DNA of 36,925 nt from contig JAFEFT010000046.1 of the NCBI GenBank assembly GCA_018240435.1, positions 3,092 to 40,016 of the forward strand, in the 5' to 3' direction. How positions within the stretch are numbered: position 1 is the stretch's first letter; each line of letters begins with the position of its first letter. Source of the DNA: Pseudomonadota bacterium (GTDB lineage Bacteria; Pseudomonadota; Gammaproteobacteria; Xanthomonadales; Xanthomonadaceae). Under the pieces are notes generated by a model that saw only the letters and a program-made list of their open reading frames with translations, was not told where the DNA came from and searched no databases. Position numbers and translations under genes: made by a program. Positions 18,912-28,507 of the stretch are shown here, in pieces.

Positions 18912-19013
18912 CGTCATCCCCGCGGCTCTCAACAGCGAAGCTGGTCAAGCGGGGATCCAGTGACTCTAAGCTATTGAACGAGGCACTGGATTCCAGCTTT
19001 CGCTGGAATGACG
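18912..19013. repeat. Dispersed inverted-repeat element (MITE-like)
   Basis: Starts CGTCATCCCCGCG and ends CGCTGGAATGACG, so the ends are imperfect inverted repeats (CGTCAT / ATGACG). Inner parts GGATCCAGTG and CACTGGATTCC also mirror each other. The wording matches a common short element of proteobacterial intergenic DNA; no transposase is encoded. Confidence 0.7.
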
Positions 19014-19082
19014 ATCAAAAACATGGTTTCAAGAGGTTCCCCCCTGTTCCCATTCCACATTCCGCAATTCTCGCATTTCCGA

Positions 19083-19952
19083 TCAGGACAAATGCTCGAC
19101 CCGATCGCGCAATGGCGAGCGCGCCGCGCCCAGCGCAACCCACGCGCGCCACCGCCCGCCCAATGCCGCGAGCGCGGCTTGCGCCTGTTCGCGGCTGTCG
19201 AAGCCAACGAAACAGCCGCCGCCGCTGCCGGTCACCCGTGCCGATCCGAACGCCGACAACGCATCGAGCGCCGCCGCGATCGCCGGCTCGCGCTGGCGCA
19301 GCACCGGCTCGAAGACGTTGCCGGCGACCGCGCCGGCAAGCGCGTCGCGTATTGTCGTCGGCGCCGAATCACGGGTCAATTCGGGCGCGGCGAACAGCGC
19401 CGCGGTGGCGACGTGCACGCCCGGATCGACCAGCAGATACGCACGCGACGGCAGCGCCACCGCGGACAGCCGTTCACCGATGCCTTCGGCCCAGGCGTTG
19501 TCGCCGCGCACGAAAACCGGCACGTCGGCGCCCAGCCGCAGGCCCAGTTCGGCCAGCCGATCCACACGCAGATTCGTCTGCCAAAGATGGTTCAGGGCGA
19601 CCAGCACCGTCGCCGCGTTCGACGAACCGCCGCCGAAGCCGCCGCCCATCGGAATGCGCTTGTCGATGGCGATCTCGCAGCCGAGCCGGAAGCCGGTTTC
19701 ATGCTGAAGAAGACGCGCCGCGCGTACCGCCAGATCGGATTCGGCGGGTACGGCGTCGTTGCCGGCCACGCGCATGATCGCGCCATCGGAGCGCACGCGC
19801 AGGGCGATTTCGTCGCCCCAGTCGAGGATCTGGAACAGCGTTTGCAGCCGGTGATAGCCGTCCTCGCGGCGGCCGAGGATGCGCAGGAACAAATTGAGCT
19901 TGGCCGGCGCCGGCCAGCGACTCCAGCCCGCAGCGGCTACGCATCCGTTCAC
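19083..19952 (-). CDS. ispE: 4-diphosphocytidyl-2-C-methyl-D-erythritol kinase
   Basis: GHMP-family kinase of the non-mevalonate (MEP) isoprenoid pathway; 289 residues. Seen motifs are [21 protein letters not shown] (about 15-35), the ATP-binding glycine-rich [17 protein letters not shown] (about 101-117), [11 protein letters not shown] with the catalytic Asp (about 141-151), and the C-terminal [14 protein letters not shown] (about 238-251). The start is the GTG at 19952, overlapping the lolB stop by four bases (GTGA), a sign of translational coupling. The same lolB-ispE-(tRNA-Gln)-prs order is familiar in gammaproteobacteria; here the ispE-tRNA gap is stretched by repeats. Confidence 0.97.
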   Translation of the reverse strand: MNGCVAAAGWSRWPAPAKLNLFLRILGRREDGYHRLQTLFQILDWGDEIALRVRSDGAIMRVAGNDAVPAESDLAVRAARLLQHETGFRLGCEIAIDKRIPMGGGFGGGSSNAATVLVALNHLWQTNLRVDRLAELGLRLGADVPVFVRGDNAWAEGIGERLSAVALPSRAYLLVDPGVHVATAALFAAPELTRDSAPTTIRDALAGAVAGNVFEPVLRQREPAIAAALDALSAFGSARVTGSGGGCFVGFDSREQAQAALAALGGRWRAWVALGAARSPLRDRVEHLS

Positions 19953-20605
19953 GGCGACGGCGGATTCCAGTGATCGACCAGCAGCCGCACGCGGTCCTTG
20001 CCGTCGTCGGCGAATATCTTGCGCGGCAGCGGCAGCGGCGCGGCATCGCTATCCCAGGCGCGATAGTCGACGCTCCAGCCCTGCTCGGTCAGCAGCGCCG
20101 GCGCACCGTTGGCGTCGAACTGGATCTGCGCGCGCGCCGGATCGGCGCGCATCCCGCGCACCCACGCCGCCAGCGCATCGACCGGCACCACCCAGCCCAG
20201 CGCTTGTTGCAGCAAGGCCTGCGCATCGTCGCCTTCGCGGGTGCCGCCTTCGAGCCCTTCGAGGCGGACATGCTCGCCCTGGCGCACCATGCGCCAGCTT
20301 TGCCGGGTCACCGGCGCGCTCAGGCGGATGTCGAAATCGCGACCGTGCTGGCTCCAGTCGATGCGGCCGCTGCCGCCATCGCGGCCGTCGCTGATCGCGA
20401 TGCGTCCGCTCAGCGACCAGTCCGGCTGCGCCGCCAACGTCGCTTCCCGCGTCGCCTGCGCTTGCAGCAAAGCGGCATCGGGGGCGCGTCGCACCGGCTG
20501 CTGCGCGCAGCCGGCAACCAGCAGCGCGGCCACGCCGAGCGCGATCGCGCTGGCAGCCGATCCGCGGCGGCAGCCGCTTGCCGGATGGTGCGCAACCTGG
20601 ATCAT
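19949..20605 (-). CDS. lolB: Outer membrane lipoprotein insertion protein LolB
   Basis: LolB accepts lipoproteins from LolA and inserts them into the outer membrane. The 218-residue precursor starts at the ATG at 20605, has a basic start and hydrophobic core ([14 protein letters not shown]) and a lipobox LVAGC with Cys at about residue 33. The mature domain shows the LolB pattern: [24 protein letters not shown] (about 62-85), the [14 protein letters not shown] [14 protein letters not shown], a long middle and a C-terminal [11 protein letters not shown]. The ATG overlaps the stop of the TPR gene, and its stop overlaps the ispE start, so all three genes are probably one operon. Confidence 0.95.
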   Translation of the reverse strand: MIQVAHHPASGCRRGSAASAIALGVAALLVAGCAQQPVRRAPDAALLQAQATREATLAAQPDWSLSGRIAISDGRDGGSGRIDWSQHGRDFDIRLSAPVTRQSWRMVRQGEHVRLEGLEGGTREGDDAQALLQQALGWVVPVDALAAWVRGMRADPARAQIQFDANGAPALLTEQGWSVDYRAWDSDAAPLPLPRKIFADDGKDRVRLLVDHWNPPSP

Positions 20606-22296
20606 GGGCGATAGGTCTGCATCATGCGCTGGAGTGCGCGGTTGTCCTTGTCCAGCGCCATGCCTTCCTTCCACACCGCGCGCGCGCCGTCCTTGTCGCC
20701 ACGCAACCACAGCAGCTCGCCCAGATGCGCGGCGATCTCCGGATCCTTGAGCAAGGCCCAGGCGCGGCGCAGGTTGCGCAACGATTCGACGTCGCGGCCC
20801 AGACGATGCTGCACCCAGCCGAGGCTGTCGAGGAATGCCGGCGAATCGGGCTGCAGGCGCAGCGCTTTCTCGATCAGCACCTGCGCCTCGGCATAGCGAT
20901 CGGTGCGATCGGCCAGGGTGTAGCCGAGCGCATTGAGCGCCTCGGCGTTGTCCGGATCGGCGGCGATGACGGCGCGCAAGTCGGCCTCGGCATCGGCGAT
21001 GCGATCAAGATCCACCAGCAGCAATGCGCGCCCGTACAACAGGCCCGGATCGCCATCGAAGAAGGCCAGGCCGCGATCGTAGGTCGCCAGACCGTCCGCC
21101 TTGCGGCCGTGCTTGACCAGCAGCTCGGCCTCGATGCGGTAGCTGTCGGCCTGCGCCTGGGCGTTGTCGGTGGCATCGCGCTGGGTATCGCGCAGCTGCT
21201 TGAGCGCGCCGTCCAGATCGCCGCGGCTCTCCAGCACGATGGCGATGCGATTGCGTGCTTCGGCGCGCGCCGCGCCGTCATCGACGCCGCGATACCACGC
21301 CAGCGCCTCGTCGGGGCGCTTGAGGTATTCGGCGAGCTGGCCCAGCAGCAGGCCGCGCGCCGGGTCGGCGTCGATGGTGTGCGCCTTCACCTCGGCGTAC
21401 AGCGCCGCCAGCGCCGGGGCGTCGTCGGCCTTGGCCAGCCACGCCGCCCGCGAACGGTAGTTGTCGTCGTTCTGCGGCCCCTGCGCGAGGGTCGCCGCTG
21501 CCAGTTTCGATTCGCCGATGAGGCCATAGGCGGCCGCGGCCTGATCGCGGATCTTGTCGTCGCTGCCAGCCAGCGCCAATGCGTGCGCGATCGCCTGCTT
21601 TGCCGCGGCGTGCTCGCCGCTCTCGTCCAGCCGCGCCGATTCGAGCAGCCACGCGCGCGGCTGCTGCGGAAAACGGCGGACGATGTCGCCGACCACGCGC
21701 CGCGCCAGTTCGACGTCGCCCAGTCGGCGCACCACATCACCGAACGCCAGCCAGGCATCGAATTGGCTCGGCCAGTGCCCGCTGGCGCGCAGATCCTCGG
21801 CGACCTGCGCCGAGGCCGGGCTGTCGGGTGCGGTCGCCAGCACGATCAGGGCGCGCTTCCAGCCATTGCCGCCGGCAGCGACCATCGCCTGCAACAAGCG
21901 GCTGGCGCCGCGCCGATCCCCCTTGCGCAAGGCCAGCACGGCGACCGCATTGGCCAGATCCGGCGAGGCCGGATCGAGCTGGCGCCAGCGCGTCAACGCC
22001 CGCTCGGCCAGCGCATCCTCGTGCGCGGTCAAGGCGATGCCGGCGGCGCGCTGCGCCACCGCCGGGTCGGATGAATCCTGTGCCGCCTGCAGATAGTCGA
22101 GCGCCGCCTGCCGGCTGGCGCCGGACTGCCATTGGAATTCGCCCTGGAGCAGATCGGACAGCACCTGCCCGTCGCGGGCGATGGCCGGCGCCGGCGGCAA
22201 CGGCGCCGGTGCGGCGTCGATCTGGGCCGACCCGAGGGCAAGGAGCGCCACAGCGATGACGCGCCAGCGGCGCGGCGACCCGATCGGGCTGGTCAC
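20602..22296 (-). CDS. Exported tetratricopeptide repeat protein
   Basis: A 564-residue protein with a signal peptide (RRWRVIAVALLALGSAQIDA, cut after about residue 28) and TPR-like helical repeats through most of its length. The clearest are at the C-terminus: AEADLRAVIAADPDNAEALNALGYTLADR and YAEAQVLIEKALRLQPDSPAFLDSLGWVQHRLG. It probably works in the periplasm as a protein-binding scaffold. A TPR gene just before lolB is also found in Pseudomonas and relatives, which suggests an envelope function. The start is a GTG at 22296; the gene diverges from hemA, 111 bp away. The stop overlaps the lolB start by four bases. Confidence 0.92.
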   Translation of the reverse strand: MTSPIGSPRRWRVIAVALLALGSAQIDAAPAPLPPAPAIARDGQVLSDLLQGEFQWQSGASRQAALDYLQAAQDSSDPAVAQRAAGIALTAHEDALAERALTRWRQLDPASPDLANAVAVLALRKGDRRGASRLLQAMVAAGGNGWKRALIVLATAPDSPASAQVAEDLRASGHWPSQFDAWLAFGDVVRRLGDVELARRVVGDIVRRFPQQPRAWLLESARLDESGEHAAAKQAIAHALALAGSDDKIRDQAAAAYGLIGESKLAAATLAQGPQNDDNYRSRAAWLAKADDAPALAALYAEVKAHTIDADPARGLLLGQLAEYLKRPDEALAWYRGVDDGAARAEARNRIAIVLESRGDLDGALKQLRDTQRDATDNAQAQADSYRIEAELLVKHGRKADGLATYDRGLAFFDGDPGLLYGRALLLVDLDRIADAEADLRAVIAADPDNAEALNALGYTLADRTDRYAEAQVLIEKALRLQPDSPAFLDSLGWVQHRLGRDVESLRNLRRAWALLKDPEIAAHLGELLWLRGDKDGARAVWKEGMALDKDNRALQRMMQTYRP

Positions 22297-22346
22297 GGGC
22301 GACCGGAGCGGCGGGATGCCGATCGCCGCCGGGCGTGGCCGCGACG

Positions 22347-22354
22347 GTTACAAT
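22347..22354 (+). promoter_or_regulatory. Putative -10 element for hemA
   Basis: GTTACAAT with the hexamer TACAAT (22349-22354), 54 bp before the hemA ATG, is the only A/T-rich stretch in this GC-rich divergent space. No convincing -35 hexamer is seen 17 bp upstream, so the assignment is tentative. Confidence 0.35.
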
Positions 22355-22407
22355 GGGCGAGGGAGAGTGCGCGCATCGCGCCAGTCTATCGCATCGACCC
22401 TCACGCC

Positions 22408-23742
22408 ATGTCCCTGCTGGCCCTCGGCCTGAATCACCAGACCGCCCCGGTCGCCTTGCGCGAGAAGGTGGCGTTCGCACCCGAAGCGCTGCCAGCGGCG
22501 CTGGCATCGTTGCGCGCGGTGGCCGGGGTGCACGAGGCGGTGCTGCTGTCGACCTGCAATCGCACCGAGCTGTACACCCGCATCGAGCCACGCAGCGAGG
22601 CCGCCGTCACGCACTGGCTGGCCAACCATCACGATCTGCGCGTGCGCGAGTTGGGCGACTACCTGTATTGCCACCACGATGCCGACGCCGCCCGCCACCT
22701 GTTCCGCGTCGCCGCCGGGCTGGATTCGCTGGTGCTGGGCGAGCCGCAGATCCTCGGGCAAGTGAAGGAAGCCTGGCAGGCGGCGCGCACGGCGCATGCG
22801 CTGGCGACGCCGCTCGACCGCCTGTTCCAGCACGGCTTCGCGATCGCCAAACGGGTGCGCTCGGATACGCTCATCGGCGCGCATCCGGTGTCGGTCGCCT
22901 ATGCCGCGGTGCGCCTGGCGCAACAGGTGTTCGCGCGGCTCGATCAGGCCAGTGTGCTGCTGGTCGGCGCCGGCGAAACCATCGAACTGGCCGCCCGCCA
23001 TCTCGTCGATGCCCGCGCGCGGCGCATCCTCGTCGCCAACCGCACCCTCGAACATGCCCAGCAACTCGCGCACCGTTTCGGCGGCGTCGCCCTGCCGTTG
23101 AGCGATCTCGACCGCCACCTCGCCGAAGCCGACATCGTCATCTGCGCCACCGCCGCGCGCGAGCCGGTGCTTGGTCGCGATGCCGTGGCGCGTGCGATCG
23201 CCGCGCGTCGCCGCGCGCCGATGTTCCTGCTCGATCTGGCGGTGCCGCGCGACATCGAAGCGGAGGTCGCGGCGCTGGAAGATGTCTATCTCTACACCGT
23301 GGACGATCTCGAACAGGTGATCGACGACAACCGCCGCTCGCGCCAGCAGGCTGCCGGCGAAGCGGAAACATTGATCGAGCTGCAAGTCGAACAATTCATG
23401 GCGTGGTGGCGCGGCAGCACGCGCCAGGACACGCTCAAGTCGCTGCGCTCACGCTCCGAAGCCATGCGCGATGCGGCGCTGGCGCGGGCGAAAGAGCAAC
23501 TCGCCGCCGGCCACGATCCGCAGCAGGTGCTCGAACGGCTGGCGCATGGGCTGACCAACAAGCTGCTGCATGCGCCGACCACCGGCCTGCGCCGCGCCGC
23601 GCACGCCGGCGATGCGCACTTGCTCGCCGCCGCCGCGCGTCTGTTCGGCGACGAGGTGGAACCCGACGACAACACGAGCGATCACCGCGCGCAGCACGAC
23701 CTGGAGTCCGGCGGTGACGCCGAATCTGATCCGCAAACTTGA
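22408..23742 (+). CDS. hemA: Glutamyl-tRNA reductase
   Basis: First step of C5-type tetrapyrrole synthesis: reduces glutamyl-tRNA to glutamate-1-semialdehyde with NADPH. The 444 residues start [20 protein letters not shown]. The catalytic Cys is in [11 protein letters not shown] (C50 or so). Conserved [20 protein letters not shown] (about 107-126) and the NADPH site [17 protein letters not shown] (about 189-205) follow. The C-terminal dimerisation helix region is present; the last 30 residues are acidic and low-complexity. The end overlaps prfA by 29 bp. Diverges from the TPR-lolB-ispE operon, the usual arrangement in gammaproteobacteria. Confidence 0.97.
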   Translation: MSLLALGLNHQTAPVALREKVAFAPEALPAALASLRAVAGVHEAVLLSTCNRTELYTRIEPRSEAAVTHWLANHHDLRVRELGDYLYCHHDADAARHLFRVAAGLDSLVLGEPQILGQVKEAWQAARTAHALATPLDRLFQHGFAIAKRVRSDTLIGAHPVSVAYAAVRLAQQVFARLDQASVLLVGAGETIELAARHLVDARARRILVANRTLEHAQQLAHRFGGVALPLSDLDRHLAEADIVICATAAREPVLGRDAVARAIAARRRAPMFLLDLAVPRDIEAEVAALEDVYLYTVDDLEQVIDDNRRSRQQAAGEAETLIELQVEQFMAWWRGSTRQDTLKSLRSRSEAMRDAALARAKEQLAAGHDPQQVLERLAHGLTNKLLHAPTTGLRRAAHAGDAHLLAAAARLFGDEVEPDDNTSDHRAQHDLESGGDAESDPQT

Positions 23743-24799
23743 GGCGCTGGCCGAGCGCCACGAAGAAGTCGCGCGACTGCTCGCCGAGCCCGACGCGATG
23801 GCCGACCCCAGGCGCTTTCGCGAACTGTCGCGCGAGTTCGCCCAGCGCGAACCACTCGCGGCCGCGCTAGGCGACTGGCATCGCGCCAAGGCCGATCTTG
23901 CCGCCGCGCAGGCGCTGCGCGCCGATCCGGAAATGGCGGAACTGGCCGAAGCGGAGATCGCTGCCCTCGCTGAGCGCATCGCCGAACTCGAAGAGCGGCT
24001 CGGCCTGCTGCTGATCCCGCCCGATCCACGCGACGACGCCAGCCTGTACCTGGAAGTGCGCGCCGGTACCGGCGGTGACGAGGCGGCGATCTTCGCCGGC
24101 GACTTGCTGCGCATGTACGCGCGCTACGCCGAACGCCGCGGCTGGAAGATCGCGATCGAGTCGGCCAACCCCGGCGAGCACGGCGGCTACAAGGAAATCG
24201 TCGCCCACATCGAAGGCCGCGGCGCGTATTCCCGGCTCAAGTTCGAATCGGGCACGCATCGCGTGCAACGCGTGCCGGCGACCGAATCGCAGGGCCGCAT
24301 CCACACCTCGGCAGCAACGGTGGCGATCTTGCCGGACGATCCGGAGGTGGCGCAGGTGCAGATCAATCCGGCCGACCTGAAGATCGACACCTTCCGCAGT
24401 TCCGGCGCCGGCGGCCAGCACGTCAACAAGACCGAATCGGCGATCCGCATCACCCACCTGCCGACCGGGCTGGTGGTGGAAAACCAGACAGAGCGCTCGC
24501 AGCACGCCAATCGCGACAAGGCGATGGCGCGCCTGAAAGCCGCCCTGCTCGATGCCGAACGCGCGCGCGCCGCGGCGGCGACGGCGGCTTCGCGGCGATT
24601 GCAGGTCGGCAGCGGCGACCGCAGCCAGCGCATCCGCACCTACAATTTTCCGCAAGGGCGCATCACCGATCACCGCGTCGAAGGGCTCACCCTTTACGAC
24701 CTGCCCAACATCCTCGACGGCGACCTCGACGCGCTGATCGAGCGGCTGGCGCGCGAGCATCAAGCCGACGAACTCAAGCTGCTCACGGAGGCCGCATGA
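23714..24799 (+). CDS. prfA: Peptide chain release factor 1
   Basis: Recognises UAA/UAG and frees the finished peptide. The 361 residues start at a GTG ([19 protein letters not shown]); this gives the family's normal start and length and puts the first 29 bp inside hemA. The anticodon-like tripeptide PAT in [15 protein letters not shown] (about 190-205) marks RF1 rather than RF2. The peptidyl-hydrolysis motif GGQ is in [15 protein letters not shown] (about 231-245). In many relatives prmC, which methylates this Gln, follows directly; here an acetyltransferase gene follows with an ATGA overlap, and prmC is not in the window. Confidence 0.97.
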   Translation: MTPNLIRKLEALAERHEEVARLLAEPDAMADPRRFRELSREFAQREPLAAALGDWHRAKADLAAAQALRADPEMAELAEAEIAALAERIAELEERLGLLLIPPDPRDDASLYLEVRAGTGGDEAAIFAGDLLRMYARYAERRGWKIAIESANPGEHGGYKEIVAHIEGRGAYSRLKFESGTHRVQRVPATESQGRIHTSAATVAILPDDPEVAQVQINPADLKIDTFRSSGAGGQHVNKTESAIRITHLPTGLVVENQTERSQHANRDKAMARLKAALLDAERARAAAATAASRRLQVGSGDRSQRIRTYNFPQGRITDHRVEGLTLYDLPNILDGDLDALIERLAREHQADELKLLTEAA

Positions 24800-25239
24800 C
24801 CCTTGCCGTCCGCCGCGCCGACGCCGGCGACATCGCCACCCTGACCTTGCTGTTCGACGCCTATCGCCAGTTCTACGGCCAGGCCAGCGACCTGCGTCGC
24901 GCCCGCGCTTTTCTCGGCGCCCGCATCGAACGCGGCGAATCGGTGCTGCTGCTGGCGCACGACGGCAGCGCCGATGTCGGCTTCGTGCAGTTGTATCCGA
25001 TCTTCTCCTCGATCCGCATGGGCCGGGTGTGGACGCTCAACGACCTGTACGTCGTCCCCGACGCCCGCCGGCACGGCGTCGCCCGCGCCCTGCTCGACGC
25101 CGCGCTCGCTTTCGCCCGCCAGTCCGGCGCCCGCGGCCTGCAACTGGAAACCGCCGCCGACAACCTCGCTGCCCAGGCCTTGTATCGCCAGGCCGGCTGG
25201 ACGACCGACGGCAACGTCCACTTCCACCTCGACCTGTGA
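24796..25239 (+). CDS. GNAT-family N-acetyltransferase
   Basis: A single GNAT domain of 147 residues starting [29 protein letters not shown]. The acetyl-CoA-binding region is [35 protein letters not shown] (about 76-110), with the R/HxxGxA pyrophosphate loop RRHGVA. The C-terminal [21 protein letters not shown] is the typical last motif. The substrate is not apparent; small GNATs of this layout act on amines or amino acids. The ATG overlaps the prfA stop by four bases, indicating coupling. The moaB start is 10 bp after its stop. Confidence 0.92.
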   Translation: MTLAVRRADAGDIATLTLLFDAYRQFYGQASDLRRARAFLGARIERGESVLLLAHDGSADVGFVQLYPIFSSIRMGRVWTLNDLYVVPDARRHGVARALLDAALAFARQSGARGLQLETAADNLAAQALYRQAGWTTDGNVHFHLDL

Positions 25240-25249
25240 ACCTCGACCG

Positions 25250-25762
25250 ATGACCGCAACCCCGATTTCGCTGCGCCTGTGCGTGCTCACCGTCTCCGAC
25301 ACCCGCACCGCCGCCAACGACACCTCCGGCGATTACCTCGTGCAGTCACTGACGACCGCCGGCCACCAGCTGCACGAACGTGCATTGCTGCCCGACGATC
25401 GCTACCGACTGCGCGCCATCGTGTCGCAATGGATCGCCGATCCGGCCGTCGACGGCATCCTGATCACCGGCGGCACCGGCTTCACCGGCCGCGATTCCAC
25501 CCCCGAGGCGCTGCTGCCGCTGCTGGACAAGACGATGCCCGGCTTCGGCGAGCTGTTCCGCGTCATCAGCCATCAGGAAATCGGTGCCAGTTCGATGCAG
25601 TCGCGCGCGTTTGCCGGCCTGGCCAACGCCACCTTCGTGTTTTGCCTGCCCGGCTCGACCTCGGCCTGCCGCACCGGATGGGAGCATCTGATCCGGCCGC
25701 AGCTCGATGCCAGCACCGCCCCATGCAATCTCGCCGCGCTGCGACCACGCTTGCGCGAGTGA
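25250..25762 (+). CDS. moaB: Molybdenum cofactor biosynthesis protein MoaB
   Basis: MoaB/MogA fold protein for molybdopterin adenylylation; 170 residues. Seen motifs are [23 protein letters not shown] (about 9-31), the nucleotide loop [24 protein letters not shown] (about 66-89), [23 protein letters not shown], and a C-terminal [19 protein letters not shown]. The SDTR and GGTG motifs place it in the MoaB group. The ATG lies 10 bp after the preceding gene. No other molybdenum genes are in the window, so the enzyme served is unknown. Confidence 0.95.
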   Translation: MTATPISLRLCVLTVSDTRTAANDTSGDYLVQSLTTAGHQLHERALLPDDRYRLRAIVSQWIADPAVDGILITGGTGFTGRDSTPEALLPLLDKTMPGFGELFRVISHQEIGASSMQSRAFAGLANATFVFCLPGSTSACRTGWEHLIRPQLDASTAPCNLAALRPRLRE

Positions 25763-25843
25763 GCGTGGTCGATCCGATCAAACCACTGGCATAACGCGCT
25801 GGCCGGCATGACAATCGGCAACGTCGTTCCCCGGAGATCGCCG

Positions 25844-26194
25844 ATGGCACTGGATTCGACCCTGCGTCTGCTCGCCAAGGCCCGCGGCCTGTCCGCGACC
25901 GACATCGCGATGGCGATCCCGAAAGCCGGCGCTGCCACCGTCTCGGCGTGGCTGCGCGGCGACAAGATGCCCGGCAAGGATCAGCTCGACGCGCTCGCCA
26001 AGACCTTCGGCGTGCCCGCCGGTGCCCTGCTCGGGGAACTGGCCAGCACCCTCGATCCGGCGCGCACCAAGGGCGAGCACGAACTGCTCGCCGCCTACCG
26101 CGAGCTGACCAGCAAGCAGCAAGGCGCCCTGCTGGAGATCGCCCGCGGCCTGGCCGATGTCCGCATCGAGCGCAAGCGGGCGGTCAAGGATTGA
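25844..26194 (+). CDS. XRE-type helix-turn-helix regulator
   Basis: A 116-residue protein starting MALDSTLRLLAKARGLSATDIA. The ATG at 25844 has GGAG seven bases upstream and is preferred over an in-frame ATG at 25808 without a ribosome site. The Cro/CI-type HTH covers about residues 4-58: the helix pair LSATDIAMAIPKAGAATVSAWLRG with the usual end KMPGKDQLDALAKTFGVP. A C-terminal helix region (HELLAAYRELTSKQQGALLEIARGLADV) resembles phage-type repressor tails. It lies 7 bp before ppk2, so it may regulate or be co-transcribed with it; the target is unknown. Confidence 0.88.
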   Translation: MALDSTLRLLAKARGLSATDIAMAIPKAGAATVSAWLRGDKMPGKDQLDALAKTFGVPAGALLGELASTLDPARTKGEHELLAAYRELTSKQQGALLEIARGLADVRIERKRAVKD

Positions 26195-26201
26195 GCGCGC
26201 G

Positions 26202-26984
26202 ATGGAAGCGCTCACGCGCAAACGCCATGCCCGTCTGTTCAAGCCGATGCAGGGCGAGCTGCTGCGCATGGCGCGCTGGGTCGAACATTCCGGTCAACGC
26301 CTGCTGATCGTGTTCGAAGGCCGCGATACCGCCGGCAAGGGCGGCGTGATCGGCGACATCGCCCGCACCCTCAATCCCCGTCAATGCCGCACCGTGGCGC
26401 TGGGCAAGCCGAGCGAGCGCGAGAACACGCAATGGTATTTCCAGCGCTACGTGGCGCAGCTGCCGGCGGCCGGCGAGATCGTGCTGTTCGACCGCAGCTG
26501 GTACAACCGCGCCGGCGTCGAGACGGTGATGGGCTTTTGCACCCAGGCGCAGTACCAGGCCTTTCTCGCACAGGCGCCGGTGTTCGAAAAGCTGCTCACC
26601 GACGATGGCATCGTGCTGCGCAAATACTGGCTGTGCGTGGATCAGGCGCAGCAGGAAGAACGCTTCGCCGAGCGCGCCCAAGACCCGCGCAAGCGCTGGA
26701 AACTCTCGCCAATCGACCTCAAGGCACGCACCCATTACGACGATTACGGCCGCGCCCGCGACGCCATGCTGGCCGCCACCCACACCGCCAACGCACCGTG
26801 GACGCTGGTCGATTTCAACGATCAAAAACGCGGCCGGCTGACCCTGATCCGCCACCTGCTCGACACCCTGCCGGCCGGCGATCTGCCCGACGCGACCTTC
26901 GAACTGCCCAGACTCGGACACGCCGCCCGCAAGGAACGCTACCGCGGACCCTTGCGGCCGATCCCGGCGTTTGAGTCGGGCTGA
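26202..26984 (+). CDS. ppk2: Polyphosphate kinase 2 family protein
   Basis: PPK2 enzymes transfer phosphate between polyphosphate and nucleotides. The 260-residue, one-domain length fits class I. The Walker A loop FEGRDTAGKGG (about 39-49), Walker B LFDRSWYNRAGVE (about 95-107) and lid-type segments EERFAERAQDPRKRWKLSPIDLKAR with YDDYGRARDAML are all visible. The start at 26202 overlaps nothing and lies 7 bp after the XRE gene. Whether it favours ADP or GDP and which direction cannot be read from sequence. The last 15 residues are Pro/Arg-rich and lie outside the domain. Confidence 0.93.
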   Translation: MEALTRKRHARLFKPMQGELLRMARWVEHSGQRLLIVFEGRDTAGKGGVIGDIARTLNPRQCRTVALGKPSERENTQWYFQRYVAQLPAAGEIVLFDRSWYNRAGVETVMGFCTQAQYQAFLAQAPVFEKLLTDDGIVLRKYWLCVDQAQQEERFAERAQDPRKRWKLSPIDLKARTHYDDYGRARDAMLAATHTANAPWTLVDFNDQKRGRLTLIRHLLDTLPAGDLPDATFELPRLGHAARKERYRGPLRPIPAFESG

Positions 26985-27148
26985 CGATCGCTCGGCGTCC
27001 GCGCGGGTTGACCCTCCCGTGGCAATGACCCACCGGCCATCCCGGATCGCCTTCGTGGTGGAAGTCGCCTGCACGATGGGCTGCCAGCTTGGCTTGACGC
27101 ACGTCATCGCAGACCGTTCCAATACAGCTCCCCGCATTGCCGACTCGC

Positions 27149-27766
27149 ATGGATCCGCATCCGCAAACCAGGCTCTCGCCCCTGGCTGGCCTGATTTTCT
27201 CCTCGCGCTGGCTGCAGCTGCCGCTGTATCTGGGACTGATCGTCGCGCAGGGCGTCTACGTCTTCCTGTTCGTCAACGAGTTGCTGCACCTGATCCACGA
27301 TGCCGCGCGCCTGAGCGAGCAGGGCATCATGCTGATCGTGCTGGGTCTGATCGACGTGGTGATGATCTCCAATCTGCTGGTGATGGTGATCGTCGGCGGC
27401 TACGAAACCTTTGTTTCCCGCCTGCGACTGCACGGCCATCCCGACCAGCCGGAATGGTTGAGCCACGTCAATGCCAGCGTGCTGAAGGTGAAACTGGCAA
27501 TGGCGATCATCGGCATTTCCTCGATCCACCTGCTCAAGACCTTCATCGAAGCAGGCCAGCTGGGCCTGCCTTTGTGCACGTCCGAGCTGATGGCCGCCAA
27601 GGCGTTGTGCACCAAGGCCACCGTGCAGGGCGTGGCATCGCAAACCGTCATCCACTGCGTGTTCATCCTGTCGGCCATCGGCATCGCCTGGACGGACAAA
27701 CTGATGACCGGCACCACCAGCAAGCGTGAACACGCGGCACACGGGACGGAATCACGCCGGCCATAA
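27149..27766 (+). CDS. YqhA/UPF0114 family inner membrane protein
   Basis: About 205 residues with four hydrophobic segments: LQLPLYLGLIVAQGVYVFLF, the segment around GIMLIVLGLIDVVMISNLLVMVIVGG, MAIIGISSIHLLKTFIEAG, and IHCVFILSAIGIAW near the C-terminus. The GGYETFVSRL and ASVLKVKLAMAIIGISSIHLL stretches are hallmarks of the UPF0114 (YqhA, TIGR00645) family. The family function is not known. The ATG at 27149 is chosen over a TTG at 27137; neither has a good ribosome site. It is the last gene of the core region; the 164 bp between it and ppk2 show no gene. Confidence 0.88.
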   Translation: MDPHPQTRLSPLAGLIFSSRWLQLPLYLGLIVAQGVYVFLFVNELLHLIHDAARLSEQGIMLIVLGLIDVVMISNLLVMVIVGGYETFVSRLRLHGHPDQPEWLSHVNASVLKVKLAMAIIGISSIHLLKTFIEAGQLGLPLCTSELMAAKALCTKATVQGVASQTVIHCVFILSAIGIAWTDKLMTGTTSKREHAAHGTESRRP

Positions 27767-28216
27767 GAAAGGCAACGACCCCTGTCAGGCGATGTGCAGC
27801 GGTGCCACCAGGGCCGATCGCGCCTTGGTCGGGGACATCGACGCGGCGCCCGTCGCCCGACGCGCTGGCGGCCGCCCGGTTGCTGGACGCCACGATCACG
27901 CGGCAGCGACCCGCATATCCCATCCGCGAGCAAATCCATCGTGGGCCACGAACACCCATCGCAGCGATCGGGTCGATCGGACGATCCTTCAATAGGCTTC
28001 TCGAGGGGCCGAAGGGTACGTCCTGCTCGACTCCAGCCAGCCGGAAAACCGGTCGATCAGCGCCTGATTGCGCCGCAGCCAGGTGGGGGAGTTTGGGTGA
28101 CCGCCGGGGGCTCAACGAGGGCCAAGATCAAGCAACTTCCGTGAATTTGGATCCGCCTGCATGTCTCGGCCTGAGCCATGTTGCGGAACGGACTTCCAGG
28201 AGATGAGAGCTACGGC
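27767..28216. other. 450 bp without a recognisable gene, at the core/accessory border
   Basis: No frame here has a convincing start plus familiar protein. On the minus strand a short frame ending at about 27990 reads HPNSPTWLRRNQALIDRF and looks like the tail of some protein, but it has no start and no family that I recognise. The stretch marks the change from intact housekeeping genes to fragmentary DNA. Confidence 0.5.
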
Positions 28217-28498
28217 ATGACACCCAGCAACGATTCTGACGCGGCCCTTTCCATTCCGGAGGTCTTGCGCCGCCTTCGCCTCCGGCTGCTGGACCTGAGC
28301 GCTGGGAATCGGTTGCTCAACTTCAAGATCACGGCGCGTTCGCGGCAGCAACGCCTGCGGGTGGCGGGCAAGGCGTTGTCTTTGGTGCCCGGGCGCTTGG
28401 ACGCGGAAAGGCGCCAGAGTGAATATCCGATTGAAACGGCAATTGACTCCGCCCCCTTTATTGGGCCGCCCTTGCCGGGCAAAACGCCGCCCGCGTAG
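28217..28498 (+). pseudogene. Truncated start of a DUF4011-type helicase/nuclease gene
   Basis: From the ATG at 28217 the frame encodes MTPSNDSDAALSIPEVLRRL and then LRLLDLSAGNRLLNFK, the hallmark beginning of DUF4011 proteins, very large SF1-helicase-like proteins (commonly over 1,500 residues) often found near defence genes. Homology-like sequence ends near residue 63, where a palindromic repeat (28406-28461) begins; the frame then runs to a stop at 28498 through unrelated residues. Only about 4% of the usual protein remains, so the gene is dead. GAGAG eight bases before the ATG is a possible relic ribosome site. The recognition is from the motif alone. Confidence 0.65.
28406..28461. repeat. 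CCAGAGTGAAT palindrome, copy A
   Basis: Copy of a 55-bp element: arms GAAAGGCGCCAGAGTGAAT and CTCCGCCCCCTTTA enclosing ATCCGATTGAAACGG. Copies at 35232-35284 and 36306-36362 are close; 32437-32492 is a diverged relative. It stands exactly where the DUF4011 fragment stops matching. Confidence 0.75.
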
Positions 28499-28507
28499 CC
28501 TACCCGG

